Shown here: piece after piece, positions 1 to 11,000 of the stretch
Layout: each line of letters opens with the position of its first letter
Position numbering within the stretch: position 1 is the stretch's first letter
Position numbers and translations under genes: made by a program
The notes under the pieces: generated by a model
What the model was told of the DNA's origin: nothing
Database searches by the model: none
The model's input: only the letters and a program-made list of their open reading frames with translations
Origin: an uncultured bacterium
Lineage (GTDB): Bacteria; Myxococcota_A; Bradymonadia; UBA7976; VGTA01
Reading direction: 5' to 3'
Assembly: GCA_943788935.1 (NCBI GenBank)
Contig: CALSSE010000005.1
Span: 336,298-400,297 of the forward strand
DNA: 64,000 nt

Positions 1-807
1 CGCTTCATTAGGATACAAGACATAGCCTTGACGGCTATACTCAGAATTGACCTTTAGTTTTGATTTACGATGGTTCCAAGACTGATAAAAGAAGGTCATA
101 CCGACGACGACCCCTGTCTCATTCTCCGCCATAAAGGCTTTAAGGTTTTGGCGATTAGAGCTGATCCATCGGCTAGGAGGGAGTTTAAACCGGTTAGCGC
201 CCATCGCATCTTCGCTCGGCTCACCGTTGGTGAAGCAGATGAGGGGTCTCTTCTCTTCGCTATCTTCAGCGGGCTTCTCACATCGCTCATCTTGAGTGGC
301 TGACCACGAGGAGCTCTGGTAGGGCTCAATCGACTCTTCGACCACACCAAAGCGATTGATCGCTGTTAGATTGGCCGAACCATTGGAGCCTGAAGTATGC
401 TTAAATCGACCTAACTCCGCTTTGACTGACCACTGTAGAAATTGCTCTGAGAAATCAGGAACGACCGCCCCACTCTTTATATAGAGATGCTCCATCAGGC
501 CTACCGCTGAGAAAATAGAACAAACTCCACGACTCCCTTGACTCTTTACTGGGCTCTGTAAGTCTACGAGATCGAACTGAGCAGAAAAGTCTTGGTCAGA
601 TTTCAGCTCATCGGGGAGAGTCTTAGGATCGGGTGTGTCAGCGAATAGCGAGTCCCATTCACTCAGCATTTGAGACTCTTCTAGGGAGGGCTCAAAGCTC
701 TCTATTTCCGTTTCATTCCCACAGGCTCCAAGAGGTAAGATTATGGAATACATCATGAGATATCTAAAGATAATGCTCGGTGTTGTCTCGCTTATACAAG
801 TCTTCAT
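1..807 (-). CDS. Papain-like (C1A) cysteine protease lipoprotein, 3' end outside window
   Basis: An open frame of 269 codons runs off the left edge, so the C-terminus is missing. The start is an ATG preceded by AAGGAGAGAG. Residues 1-29 form a lipoprotein signal ending in LPLGAC (Cys29). Around residues 86-100 the sequence PVKSQGSRGVCSIFS resembles the papain active-site block, with oxyanion Gln90 and nucleophile Cys96. Further on, SEQFLQWS and GSNGSANLTAINRFG match the papain LSEQ and glycine-rich segments. The usual GSCWAFS is GVCSIFS here, so the site is divergent. The catalytic His and Asn would lie beyond the window. It is inferred to be a secreted, lipid-anchored protease or a degenerate relative. 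Confidence 0.75.
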   Translation of the reverse strand, partial: MKTCISETTPSIIFRYLMMYSIILPLGACGNETEIESFEPSLEESQMLSEWDSLFADTPDPKTLPDELKSDQDFSAQFDLVDLQSPVKSQGSRGVCSIFSAVGLMEHLYIKSGAVVPDFSEQFLQWSVKAELGRFKHTSGSNGSANLTAINRFGVVEESIEPYQSSSWSATQDERCEKPAEDSEEKRPLICFTNGEPSEDAMGANRFKLPPSRWISSNRQNLKAFMAENETGVVVGMTFFYQSWNHRKSKLKVNSEYSRQGYVLYPNEA

Positions 808-1059
808 GACTCTCTCCTTATTAATCTCGTTAAGAGCTCGCGCTGACCTCGCCCTATCGCTCTTTAAAGAGCTTTAAAAGCCTATTGAGCGCGTACTCTT
901 GATCATACATGTTACTTAAAAGCTATTTAATCTATAACATATTGAGGCATAATACAATTTCATTCTATCTAAGCATCATATACTCAAGATCACGTGCTCA
1001 AGATCAGCATGACATCGTCTGTAGAGTGAGCCTCCTCTCTCGGTCACCGATACCTCTTC

Positions 1060-1656
1060 TCAACTTTGGGGAGGATAACCGATTGGGCTGATCTGCGGTA
1101 AGTCAAAGAGATGCCGCGAGAGAGGCTCATAGTGATAGCCGATCTGTACCTGCTCTCCTTCCCAAACTCGCTTTCCCTCTTGGCTCAGCCTAGAGCTCAT
1201 CGTCGCCTTACGCCCAGAGCGACAGACAGTCTTCACTTCGATTAACTCTTCGGCCCAAGTGAGCAGATATTTACTCCCATCAAAGGGCTCCCCTCTAAAG
1301 TCGCTACGCAGACCATAAGCGAGCACCGGGATATTTAAGCGGTCACAGATCATCGTCGCTTGTAAGACCTGAGCGGGAGTGAGAAACTGCGCTTCATCGA
1401 TAAAGACACAGTGTATAGGCGCTCGCTGATGTCTAGACTCTACGTCAGCGAAAAGATCACTCTCACTCTCGATCAGATTCGCTTCTCTCGAGAGACCGAT
1501 CCTAGAGCTGATCACCCCCAAACCTGACCGATCATCTCGCTTAGATGTATAGAGGAGGGTATTCATCCCCCGTTGACGATAATTATGATCGGATTGGAGT
1601 AAGCTGGTGGTCTTTCCTGCGTTCATCGCTGAGTAAAAGAAATAGAGTTTTGCCAT
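1060..1656 (-). CDS. tdk: Thymidine kinase (type II)
   Basis: Phosphorylates thymidine to dTMP with ATP in the cytoplasmic salvage pathway. The P-loop SAMNAGKT is at residues 9-16, and FIDEAQF near residues 85-91 carries the catalytic Glu88. FRGEPFDGS and GRKATM are further family blocks. The length of 198 residues is normal. The C-terminal zinc site looks eroded: where E. coli has CFC and CRKH, this protein has C145-R-S147 and S180-R-H-L, so only one of four usual ligands is in place. It stands alone between the protease gene and a kinase gene on the same strand, with no clear operon partner. Confidence 0.93.
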   Translation of the reverse strand: MAKLYFFYSAMNAGKTTSLLQSDHNYRQRGMNTLLYTSKRDDRSGLGVISSRIGLSREANLIESESDLFADVESRHQRAPIHCVFIDEAQFLTPAQVLQATMICDRLNIPVLAYGLRSDFRGEPFDGSKYLLTWAEELIEVKTVCRSGRKATMSSRLSQEGKRVWEGEQVQIGYHYEPLSRHLFDLPQISPIGYPPQS

Positions 1657-1768
1657 CTGTAGATCTCTCTCTAAGTGTAAGTTCAGGGTACATCAGATCA
1701 TTGATCATTCTATGTCATGAATAGGAGCGATGTCATGAATAAGAATGATTCACCGCCCGCTCGGACTC

Positions 1769-2755
1769 TCATAAAGTAATCTTAAGTCCTAGCTCGGCGA
1801 GCCCATCCATTAAGCCACGCCTGACTAGAGGCGGAGCAGTAGGGAGATGCTGCTCTAGCCAATCGACTCTAGCCAAACGTAGCACCTCATCGGTCCTCTT
1901 GAAATGACGTTGCGCTTCAGGGGAAGAGGCCAATAATAAAGTCGCTAAAGTGGCGGCTGAAGGGATTCGACTCTCGATGGGAATGACAATAGACCTCTCG
2001 ATAATCCAATCGATCTCAGGAGGGAGGTTGGACACAAAAACCGAGAGTTTGGGGAGAGGGCTATGGTCCAAGAATCGGCTAAATATGGCGGGAGCGCTCA
2101 CCGTCTCAAAAGGTAAACGCCCGCTCATCGTCTCAAAGAGTACCATCCCCAAACTGTAAACATCAGCTGCCGCCCGAGGCTTCTCTTGGTTGAATTGCTC
2201 GGGAGCAGCATAACAGAGCGTCCCGACATGCGCACCTTTCTCGGTGAGGTTAGGGCTCGTGTAAGGGTTCTTCGATACATCAAAGTCCGCGATACGTATA
2301 CTAGAGATCTGATGAGCATCGGCGAAGAGGAGGTTATCAGGCTTAATATCTCGATGAATCACTTGAATGTCATGCATATGTTCAAGACCATCGGCGATAT
2401 GGACACCAAGCAGACAAGCCTCATCAATACTCAATCGACCTTGAGAGCGGATTAAATGATCGGTGAGCGTCCCTCCTGAGAGGTATTCAATCACCGAAGC
2501 CTGAAATTGTTGATCCTCAATCCACTCATGTAACCAAGCGATATTTGGATGACAGAAGAGTAGGTGAAGTCTAGAACTCTCGATAAACCGAGCGGCGAGC
2601 GTCTCTTCGTATTGACTATGACCTCGAGCTCTCAGCTTGATCGCTACTTGTCCTTGGTCGATGAGTGATTCAGCGAGGTAGACTGTCGCTGAATTGCCTG
2701 AACCTATAATATGTTGGAGTCGATAAGTTCCGATCTGCTCTCCCAACATAAACAT
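1769..2755 (-). CDS. Serine/threonine protein kinase, PknB-like
   Basis: A cytosolic Hanks-type kinase. The catalytic domain covers about residues 10-275: glycine loop GSGNSATV (18-25), VAIK lysine (Lys40), catalytic loop HRDIKPDN (134-141), and GTLCYAAPEQ as the activation and P+1 region. The metal-binding DFG is DFD (157-159), an uncommon substitution that keeps the metal-binding Asp157. No transmembrane segment or extracellular sensor follows; about 45 residues of helical tail close the protein. Substrates are unknown. A second in-frame ATG two codons downstream is an alternative start. The gene lies between tdk and a DUF72-like gene on the same strand. Confidence 0.9.
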   Translation of the reverse strand: MFMLGEQIGTYRLQHIIGSGNSATVYLAESLIDQGQVAIKLRARGHSQYEETLAARFIESSRLHLLFCHPNIAWLHEWIEDQQFQASVIEYLSGGTLTDHLIRSQGRLSIDEACLLGVHIADGLEHMHDIQVIHRDIKPDNLLFADAHQISSIRIADFDVSKNPYTSPNLTEKGAHVGTLCYAAPEQFNQEKPRAAADVYSLGMVLFETMSGRLPFETVSAPAIFSRFLDHSPLPKLSVFVSNLPPEIDWIIERSIVIPIESRIPSAATLATLLLASSPEAQRHFKRTDEVLRLARVDWLEQHLPTAPPLVRRGLMDGLAELGLKITL

Positions 2756-2797
2756 CTCAACTCTACTCTCATGACAGTCAATGACGATATATCAAGT

Positions 2798-3544
2798 CTA
2801 GAACAGCTCTCGCCAACGCTTCGCTGCCGGGATCATCTTGGGTGAAGTGAAGTTCACCCACAAGTGCTTGCCTTCACTCTCTTCCCGCATCGTTAACCAT
2901 TGGTCAGCGAGATCAGCGAGCTTATCGAGGTCATACTCCCCGAGTCGAACGCTCAAGCCCTGTCCCCCCATAATTTTCCAATAAGCGAACATCCCGCCCG
3001 GTAACGGAAGCTCTTCATCCCACATTAAGGGATCGATCACCGGTGTGATCTCTTGCGCTGCGCAGAGCTCATAGAACGACTCACTCTCCGACCATAAACC
3101 ATCGGCTCGCCAAGCGAGAGGCAGAGATTGAGGTAAACGCTCTCGAAGGGTAATGATCGCCCGCTCATGCTCTGCTGAGGGCCTCACACTAGAGGGAGTA
3201 TGAAGCATCAAGAGCGATGACCCTAGAGCCTCAACACGGGTGAGCGCTTTAGCGATCTCTGCTTCAGCGACACTAGAGATCCCTCGATCTGGACTCGTCA
3301 TCTCGGAGATCACCTTGGGATCGATACGAGCGATAAAGCTGGACTCAGCAGGCGCTTCCTCTCTCCATGATCTGAGTCGTTTAGCCTTAGCGGCGAGATC
3401 TTGATGAGACAGCTCATAACAGCTGAGGGCTCTCCAATATCCTCGATATACACCTCGATCGGTCGCGCTGGAGACGCTGAGAGGGACCAGAGAGGTCTGA
3501 GAGGGTGAGAGGGGATCACTCATAGTTGTCTGTTCTGTTGTCAT
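2798..3544 (-). CDS. DUF72-like TIM-barrel protein (divergent)
   Basis: A 248-residue protein without signal peptide or membrane segment. Segments around SFIARIDPKVIS, VEALGSSLLMLHTPSS, AWRADGLW and LWVNFTSPKMIPAAKR follow the order of the DUF72 (YecE) family, where a barrel strand, a long loop near QxP, a WR/DxxW block and a late FNN block recur. The match is weak and several usual residues are replaced, so the family call is tentative. The first 25 residues are Ser/Thr rich and probably disordered. No biochemical role is established for DUF72 proteins. A 15-bp tandem array lies directly upstream of the start. Confidence 0.5.
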   Translation of the reverse strand: MTTEQTTMSDPLSPSQTSLVPLSVSSATDRGVYRGYWRALSCYELSHQDLAAKAKRLRSWREEAPAESSFIARIDPKVISEMTSPDRGISSVAEAEIAKALTRVEALGSSLLMLHTPSSVRPSAEHERAIITLRERLPQSLPLAWRADGLWSESESFYELCAAQEITPVIDPLMWDEELPLPGGMFAYWKIMGGQGLSVRLGEYDLDKLADLADQWLTMREESEGKHLWVNFTSPKMIPAAKRWRELF

Positions 3545-3564
3545 GTAGAGGCTCTAACGCGATA

Positions 3565-3654
3565 TGTGAAATGCAGAGGTGTGAAATGCAGAGGTGTGAA
3601 ATGCAGAGGTGTGAAATGCAGAGGTGTGAAATGCAGAGATGTGAAATGCAGGAG
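3565..3654. repeat. 15-bp direct tandem repeat, six copies
   Basis: The unit TGTGAAATGCAGAGG repeats six times end to end with only a few changes in the last two copies. It lies just upstream of the DUF72-like gene, between it and sppA. Reading upstream in the frame of that gene meets a stop codon before the array, so it is not an N-terminal extension. It may sit in the 5' leader of the downstream gene or may be a simple slippage array. Confidence 0.9.
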
Positions 3655-3693
3655 TAAATCAATCACTGATCATGTGAGTGCTTCATACACTAC

Positions 3694-4716
3694 TTAAGGG
3701 GATTGCAAAAGCCTCAATACTCTCCAAACCATCCCTTGTGGAGCATATAAATAATAAGCTCGAGGTCCCTCAATTGCGAGCTCCGCAGGACTCCGGCCAC
3801 TCTGTAAGTCTAGACCGAGGCGCCCGGAGAGACGACTGAAGAAACTCCTCGGCACGTGATATCTTACCACTCGGGCCTCCGCATCGAGACCGGATAAAGT
3901 TTTAAGATACTCGAGGGCCTCTTGAGGGTAAGCGATGCGATCAATGAGCTTATGCTTCAACGCTTCTTGAGCTGTATAAACTCGCCCATCAGCAAGGGTT
4001 TTAGCGACCTCCTCCTCTAAGGTTCTCCCCTTGACCAATAAGCCTAAAAACCGCTGATAGAGTTGATCGACGATCCCTTGAATGATCTGTCGATGAGCGG
4101 GGTTAGGAGGAGTGGTCGCCGAAAAAAGCGCTTTATTGGGTCCAGAAGTGATCGACTCATCGCTCACTCCATGTTGCTCAAGAAGTTTAGAGAAGTTTAA
4201 GCCGCTCACGATCACACCAATACTCCCTGTTATGGTCGTAGGTAGCGCCCAAATCTCAGACGCGGCGAGGGCTGCATAGTACCCTCCAGACGCGCAAGTA
4301 TCATCCATCAAGAGTAGAACTGGCTTACCCGACTTCTTAATTCGATCGATTTCATAATACACTAAATCAGCGTCCGTCACTGATCCTCCGGGCGTGTTTA
4401 AGCGGATCAGGATGCCTCTAATCCTCTCATCCTCCCCTGCCTTCTTTAACATCCTTAAAAGATCTCTAGTGATCCCCTCGTTGACTCCATCAGCGCCTCT
4501 CATCATCACCCCGCTCATAGAGATAACGGCGACCGCAGAACTCTCGAGATCATTAACGTCACTCGAGCTCTCTACGATCCCTGATCCTCCCTCTCCCATC
4601 TGCGAGAGAGCTGCGGTGACTACGGAGAGACCAATCACGAAACAGAAAGCGAGAAGAACAAAGAAGAGGCAACTTGATTTTAAGCGTCCCAGCCATGAGT
4701 CTTGTTCTAAAGCCAT
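3694..4716 (-). CDS. sppA: Signal peptide peptidase SppA, 36K type (family S49)
   Basis: A membrane-anchored serine protease that degrades cleaved signal peptides. One N-terminal membrane segment (about residues 14-36) is followed by the S49 core: NTPGG near 107-111, nucleophile Ser143 in CASGGYY, TGSIGV at 163-168, and the general-base Lys195 in SGPNKA. This is the short bacterial form with a Ser-Lys dyad rather than the duplicated E. coli form. The start chosen is the ATG at 4716, because an AAGGGGGG stretch lies just upstream; a TTG 15 codons earlier has no such support. The product is 340 residues. Confidence 0.93.
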   Translation of the reverse strand: MALEQDSWLGRLKSSCLFFVLLAFCFVIGLSVVTAALSQMGEGGSGIVESSSDVNDLESSAVAVISMSGVMMRGADGVNEGITRDLLRMLKKAGEDERIRGILIRLNTPGGSVTDADLVYYEIDRIKKSGKPVLLLMDDTCASGGYYAALAASEIWALPTTITGSIGVIVSGLNFSKLLEQHGVSDESITSGPNKALFSATTPPNPAHRQIIQGIVDQLYQRFLGLLVKGRTLEEEVAKTLADGRVYTAQEALKHKLIDRIAYPQEALEYLKTLSGLDAEARVVRYHVPRSFFSRLSGRLGLDLQSGRSPAELAIEGPRAYYLYAPQGMVWRVLRLLQSP

Positions 4717-5084
4717 AAGAAAAGATCCCCCCTTGAGAAATGAAGCGGTATTTATAGACAAGCTACAGTAGATATCATTGATTCTTTACATCAATGATAG
4801 ACTCTAATCCGCTGTTTAACATAAAAATACAAGCTCTAGTTTACCAGTCAGTACGACGAGTCTTAGCGACTCCCTATCTCCATGAATAGGCTGAGCTCTT
4901 CTCTTCTCCTCAGCGGCTAAGATCAAAGCGTATTCTAGTGTTGAGAAATACGCTATGCTATCAAATGTTAACCTGTCTATCTCGTTGAGCTCTGTCTCTC
5001 TGAAATAAACACTTATTTTCATAAGTTAAGTTAACGTCTCCTCACTATTTACTTACCATCACCTAGCGTCAAATTGAGGTCATT
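4717..5084. other. Intergenic region between divergent sppA and macroglobulin gene
   Basis: A 368-base AT-rich stretch between divergently transcribed genes, so it should hold promoters in both directions, although no convincing -35/-10 pair stands out. It contains one possible small frame on the minus strand (4816-5022), listed separately. I see no repeat, terminator or RNA gene in it. Confidence 0.6.
4816..5022 (-). CDS. Possible small hypothetical protein, 68 residues
   Basis: A short open frame in the gap between sppA and the large macroglobulin gene. The predicted product is mixed in charge, with no signal peptide, membrane segment or recognisable motif. The nearest GAGGAG is about 15 bases upstream of the ATG, too far for normal initiation. 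It may be a chance frame and is kept only because the gap is otherwise empty. Confidence 0.22.
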   Translation of the reverse strand: MKISVYFRETELNEIDRLTFDSIAYFSTLEYALILAAEEKRRAQPIHGDRESLRLVVLTGKLELVFLC

Positions 5085-8000
5085 ATGATAGACGATAAAG
5101 TGACGATTAAGCGGTTCCCTTTTTGCTCGACAGTATACTTTATCACCGGGCTCTCTGTCCCTCATGTATTGTTCATCGCTCCTCTGATCATCGCCTCTCT
5201 GTTATCCTATGAAGCGATCGCTCAGAAGAGCACCCCTGAAGAGGTTGAACACTCAGAGATGAAGCAAAAGACAGGAGTGAGAGATCTATTAATAGACGCT
5301 CCTAAGCTCCATGAGAGTTATCATTACAAGCCCGATACACACCCTCAAACGCCCGCGGTCTCCGCCCCTCTCTTAGATGAACCCCAAGGACCAAAGTCAT
5401 CGGGGTCAGCAGGCTCAGCGGCATCAACACAGATGAAGGTAAATAGTGAAGCCCCTCCTCCTCTTGAGGTCGTCGCTGAGCTCCCCTCTTACATATACAA
5501 CAGGCTTGTAGTTCGCTGGAATCAGCAAATTATTTCCCCCTTAAACAAAGGAAACACACCTGATCTTAACGTCAGTATCTCTCCTAAGGTCGAGGGTCAA
5601 TGGCGCTGGCAAGGGACTCGATCAATGGTCTTTGTTCCCAAAAAACGATGGTCATATTCCACTCGATACACTCTCTCACTCAAAGGTCCAATGAGAGCGA
5701 CGAGTGGGGCTTCACTCGATGCACAATTCGAATTAAAAGATCAGTTCACCACCAAACGAAACCGAGTAGCGAGCGCAAGTTTACATTCTATCGTTACAGA
5801 GGATGGTCAACCCCACTTGAGCTGGCGAGATGACCTCGTCGAGCGATCTATCATCAGGCTCTGTTTAAAACAAGAGGTCGATGCCCCTCCCCCGATCTCT
5901 CTCATCAAGTTATGGCGAGTTGAGCAGAAGACACTCGTCGAGCCGATCAAGATCGCTTATATCGATAACCATCGCTTAGTAAACCAACATCGCCCCTATG
6001 GAAGTAAGGTTTGCTATGGACTTAAAGTCATGGAGGAGATCTCTCCCTTTTCAGATTATCTCTTTAAAGTCTCACCCGGGCTCTCATCTACAGAAGGCCC
6101 GCTCACCTCTAAACAAGTCTTTGAACGTGAGTTTAGCAGTGAGCCTCGACTTAAACTTAAAGACACAAGGATTAATCGACAGCAAGTAAGTTTGAGATTT
6201 AATCGCGCTGTTCAGGGGTTAAAAGTCCACTATAATACGCTCATTCTCCCTGTAGGTATAAACCCTAATCAACAAGAGTTCGTCGACCTAATTCAACATA
6301 GACTAAACTCTAGTCCCGACATTAACCAAGCGAGCGTTAAAAAGGCTCTCGAAAAAAGTAGTCGCTATCATGTACTCGATCACAGCGCTAAACCATCCGA
6401 TAAGGTCACTGTTTGGATCAAACCCGGTCAGGTTAGATTAAGCGCACAAAATGTGCTCACTCGGAAGAGTATTACTAAGCTCTCAAAGCGAGATGATCAT
6501 GGAGGACAGTGGCTAGAGATAAAGAGCGGAAACCCTGATCTTGGGAGTGTTTCATGGGAGACCATGCCTCAATTTTTGACTGTCGAACAGCTCAACTTGC
6601 CAACCTATAACCTCGCTGATTATGGTCTAGATAATCTCTGTCTACAGTGGCATCCTCTCACTGTTCAGAGAATCGCAGAATTAGACCTCCTCTATGCCTT
6701 AGATAGAGATAAAGCGCAGGAGCTCACCCTCCCCCGTGAAGGAGAAGAGCTCTGTATCAATCTATTTGACCCTCTCTATCGATATCGTAACAGACGCTTC
6801 CCTACCGTCCCTTACCGCTTCGCTGTTCGTGGCTCACCCACCGCATGGTCATTTAATCAAGACTCTGATACCAAGACCGCTAACACCACGACCCGCCAAG
6901 GTCCTGATGCATCCTCTCAAGCCCCCCCCTCTAAGCCTCCCATATCTGACGCCAATAAAGTCATCATATCTAGGCCTCAGTCGCTCTCCTCGACTCAAGT
7001 AATCAAGCCATGCAAAGACCCACAGGACCCCTGTCGATTCCAGCCCTCTCCTTGGAAGAGCTTTTACCAATGGGGGCGAGAGCGCCCTTCATTAGCCTCA
7101 GGCTCTGGTCCTCACATCTACTTGTTAAACCAAAAATGGCACTGGATTCCCAAAGAAGAGAATATAAGTTTCTCTAGCTATAGAGGACAGAAGAGCCCTC
7201 GCGGAGATTCTTTCTCTCAGCAGCGGTCTCTCGTTCAGGCGACTCGGTACGGTCTGCTCAGTAAGTTGAGCGCTCACCAAGGTCACGTATGGGTTTGGGA
7301 TCTCTTAAGCCATCAATCGGTAGCTGGCGCAGAGGTGAACGTTTACATCAGCGGAGGAGCCAAAGTCGCCACCGTACTCACCAATAATCATGGAGTCGCC
7401 AAGTTCTCTATTAACCAAGAGCTACTCCACGCGGCCAAAGAGAAATTAGAGAGCGATAAGAAACGATCTAATAAAACCATAAGGTTCTATATCTCGGCAG
7501 CTTATAAAGGAGATCATGCGCTCGTCACTTCTGAATATATGCATGAGGTACGAGATCGTGACTACTGGTCTTCAAATCGTATGTATTACAACTCATCGGA
7601 ACGTCCTTGGAGCATATCAAGGCCTAAGAGAACAGGACTTTTATGGAGCGATAGAGGGATCTATCGACCGGGAGACACAGTCTATATGGGCGGAGTGATC
7701 GCTCAGGTTATTGGGGGGGTCGTGAAGCCTCTCCGCCAACAGTCTTGCCAAGCCTCACTGATCGATGATGAGGGGAAGACCGTCGATCACAGTGAGATCA
7801 AGTCCTCATCATTGGGAACAACACATGCTGAGCTAAAAATCCCTAGTAAACATAGACTTGGACACTATCAGCTATCACTTAAGTGCCAACGTGCAGGTGG
7901 CCAGAGCGATACTTGGCAACACGATGTGAGGGTCGCTGAGTTTCGCCGCCCTACCTTTAAGCTAGACGCCCACAGTGATCAGAGAGTCTCTCTGAGCGAT

Positions 8001-11000
8001 CAAGAGCTAAAAATAAAGGTTCAAGCTCGCTATCTCTATGGCGCTCCCATGAATAACAAGCGATGGAGTCTTTATCTAAACGGCACCGAGTATCGCTATG
8101 CGCCCTCTGCTAAGATCTCCTACCATCGCCCCTCTGATCCCACAGGTGAGCGTCTTGGTTTGATCGACTTATCTCAATTCCATTTTGGACCCGATCAGAG
8201 GTCCTCTTGGGGTGATTCAGAGGTCAACTTTGTCCTCGATACTCACTATCCCCAATACACTCGGTATACGAGTTTTAATTATCAATTCGATAGCTTTTCA
8301 GGACGACTCGACAGTGGAGGGGAGGCGACTCAGTCGCTCACCCCTAAGATATCAGGGGAACTACCCTATCGACTCATCGCCTCTTGGAGCGTGAGCGACA
8401 GCGATAATCAAGTTCTCAGCGCCAATCAATCAGTGATTATCTTTCCTAAGAGTGGCTATATCGGTCTGCATTCTCCTTCAGGAGAATATCAAGAGAGTCA
8501 ACGGCCCCTTAGCGTCGAAGCGATCTGGGTCGATCCTCTACACAATCGCCTCGGCAGCCCTCAAGATATTGAGGTCGGTCTCTATCATGTTAAATGGTCT
8601 CGTATCGCTCTCAAGGATGAAGTTGGTCGAGAGCGGGTCGAAAACCAACGCCAAATTATCAAGGTCGGAGAATGTACTCTCAAGTCCCTCTCTACACCTC
8701 AACGCTGCGCGATCTCATCTTCATACTCTGGTGAACATATTTGGGTCGCCAAAGCCACAGATGATCGTGGGCAGGAAACATTAACTGTCAAGAGTGTGTA
8801 CACTTATGGAGGTCATGGAGCCTCTTGGCGACAGGAAGAAGGACAGGAAGTCAAGCTCCGTCTCACTTCACAGACCCCTAAGATCGGAGATCATCTCGGC
8901 ATCATTATCGAGAGTCCTTATGAAGAGGCAGAGGCGTGGATCACCGTAGAGCGAGAAGAGGTGATCTATTCACAGAGAGCGCGGGTCACGCCCTCACAGA
9001 TGATTAAGATCCCGATCTCCGAAGAGATGGGACCCAATGCTTGGGTAAAAGTGATCCTCACCCGTCCCCGTACCTCGTTGCCTTATCTCAGACCTCAAAT
9101 TCAGGGGCCCTCTCTACTCGCTTCAAAGGGAGGCAAAGATCCACTGCTCATTGATTTTGATAAGCCGAACTCCTTTGATCTAGGTCGACCTGTAGAGCTT
9201 TATGGCTCTCATGAGATTCATGTCGCTCTCACCCCCGCTGAGCTCTCTGTTGATATTAAGACTGACCAGAATCAAAAACGGCCAGGAGAGTCCCTCACCA
9301 TGGAGGTCTCCCTAAAAGATATCAATGATGCTCCGGTCAACGGAGAAGTATTTGTTTGGGCGCTTGATCTCGCGGTCGCTCGACTCACCAACTACCAACT
9401 TCCTCAGCTCCTCAAGACCTTACATGGTGATCGTAATAATCTCGTTAATACGTTTAGTCACCTCAACAATTTAGTCTCCCACTATACGCTAGGTAATAAA
9501 GGTAACCCCGTCGGTGGTGGAGGAGATGAAGAGGGAGGAGATGAGCCCAAGCCGCGTGGTAATTTTAAGGCGACTCCCTTTTTTATTGGGTCAGCCATTG
9601 TGGATCATAGCGGGAAAGTTAAACTCGTTCGAACTCTCCCTGATGACCTCACGACCTTTCAACTTTTCGCGGTCGCCATCTCTGAGCGAGCGGAGACCCC
9701 TAGTGAGCAGAGCCTCCTCCGCGTCGGTCAAGATATCGCTCAGGTCACTGTCAATCTCCCCCTCATGATTCGACCGGCGATGCCGCGGACTCTCACCGTT
9801 GGAGATCGCTTTAACGCTGGCGCTGTGGTGAGTAGCCTACTCACTGAGTCTTCTTTACTCAGAGTAGAGTTTGAGCTCAGCGGCCCCATCAAACCTCTAG
9901 GAGAGACGTCTCGATCAGTCACAGCCCCCGCCCAAGATAATGTAGTGACCCACGCTCCCTATCTCATCACAGGGTTAGGTGAAGTCCAAGTTAAGCTCAC
10001 TCTCTATCGTGGGGATAAGATAGAAGATATTGTGACCGAGACAGTCACCGTAAAAGCACCTGCTGAAGCTGAGTCTTTTGCCGAGAGGGGAGAGCTTGTC
10101 GCTCAGCCTGCTGATCAAGCCCAAGCTCACCTCATAGATTTCAGAACCTCCTCAGACTCCATCGCAGGGGACCAAGATCTTCTGGTACCTATGATCCCCG
10201 CTGAGCTCTCAGTGGACTTGGGTGTCAGCGTGGTCAACATGCTCTTTGGGGAGATGGTCGGTTTATTGGAATATCCTTATGGTTGCTTAGAACAACGAAG
10301 CTCCAAAGCCTTACCCTTCGCGCTCTCTAAAGCGCTGAAGTTACCGATTAAATACAGCGCCCAATTATCCAATAAAGAGACCGACCCCTCTGATCATAAA
10401 GCGGTCATCCGTGAACATCTAAAAGTAATGGGGACGATGCAGCGCTCATCAGGAGGCATGTCGTATTGGCCAAATAGGCAATCTAAGATCCACAAATGGG
10501 CCTCTGCCTATGCTTACTTGGTGATGAGAGAGCTTGAAAACTCAGGCTACCCTGTTGAGTTTGTCGATCTCGATCGTTTAGGACGATTCCTCAGTTTAGC
10601 TCGACTGAGAGGCACCAAGTTAGAGAGAGGAGAGTATCATGTTCGGTCAGATATCGCCGCCTTGGTCACCTTTATCTCCTCGGAATATCGAACCCCACTC
10701 TTTGCCCTTGAGGAGAGGTTACTCACCAAGGGAGAGAACCTAGGTCTCACCGGGAAACTCTTACTCGCCTCTAGCTTAGGAGGTCGAATAGGTTATCCTT
10801 CTAAAGGGGCAAGACAAGAAGCCGCCAAGCGTGTCTATAAAGACGCGATGCTTAGCTTTATTTTTGATGGTGATCAAGTCCAACTCAAAAGGGGCCCATC
10901 ATCATGGGCTTGGTGGAGCTTTGACTCTCCTGAAAGAAAGCTCGCTTTAGCTCTCATGGCGACGCTCAGAGTTGACCCAAACAGCGATTTAATCCTACCT

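Noticed and set aside
6840..7060. Minus-strand frame within the macroglobulin gene
   Set aside because: It lies over a low-complexity coding stretch and shows no independent start signal or family match.
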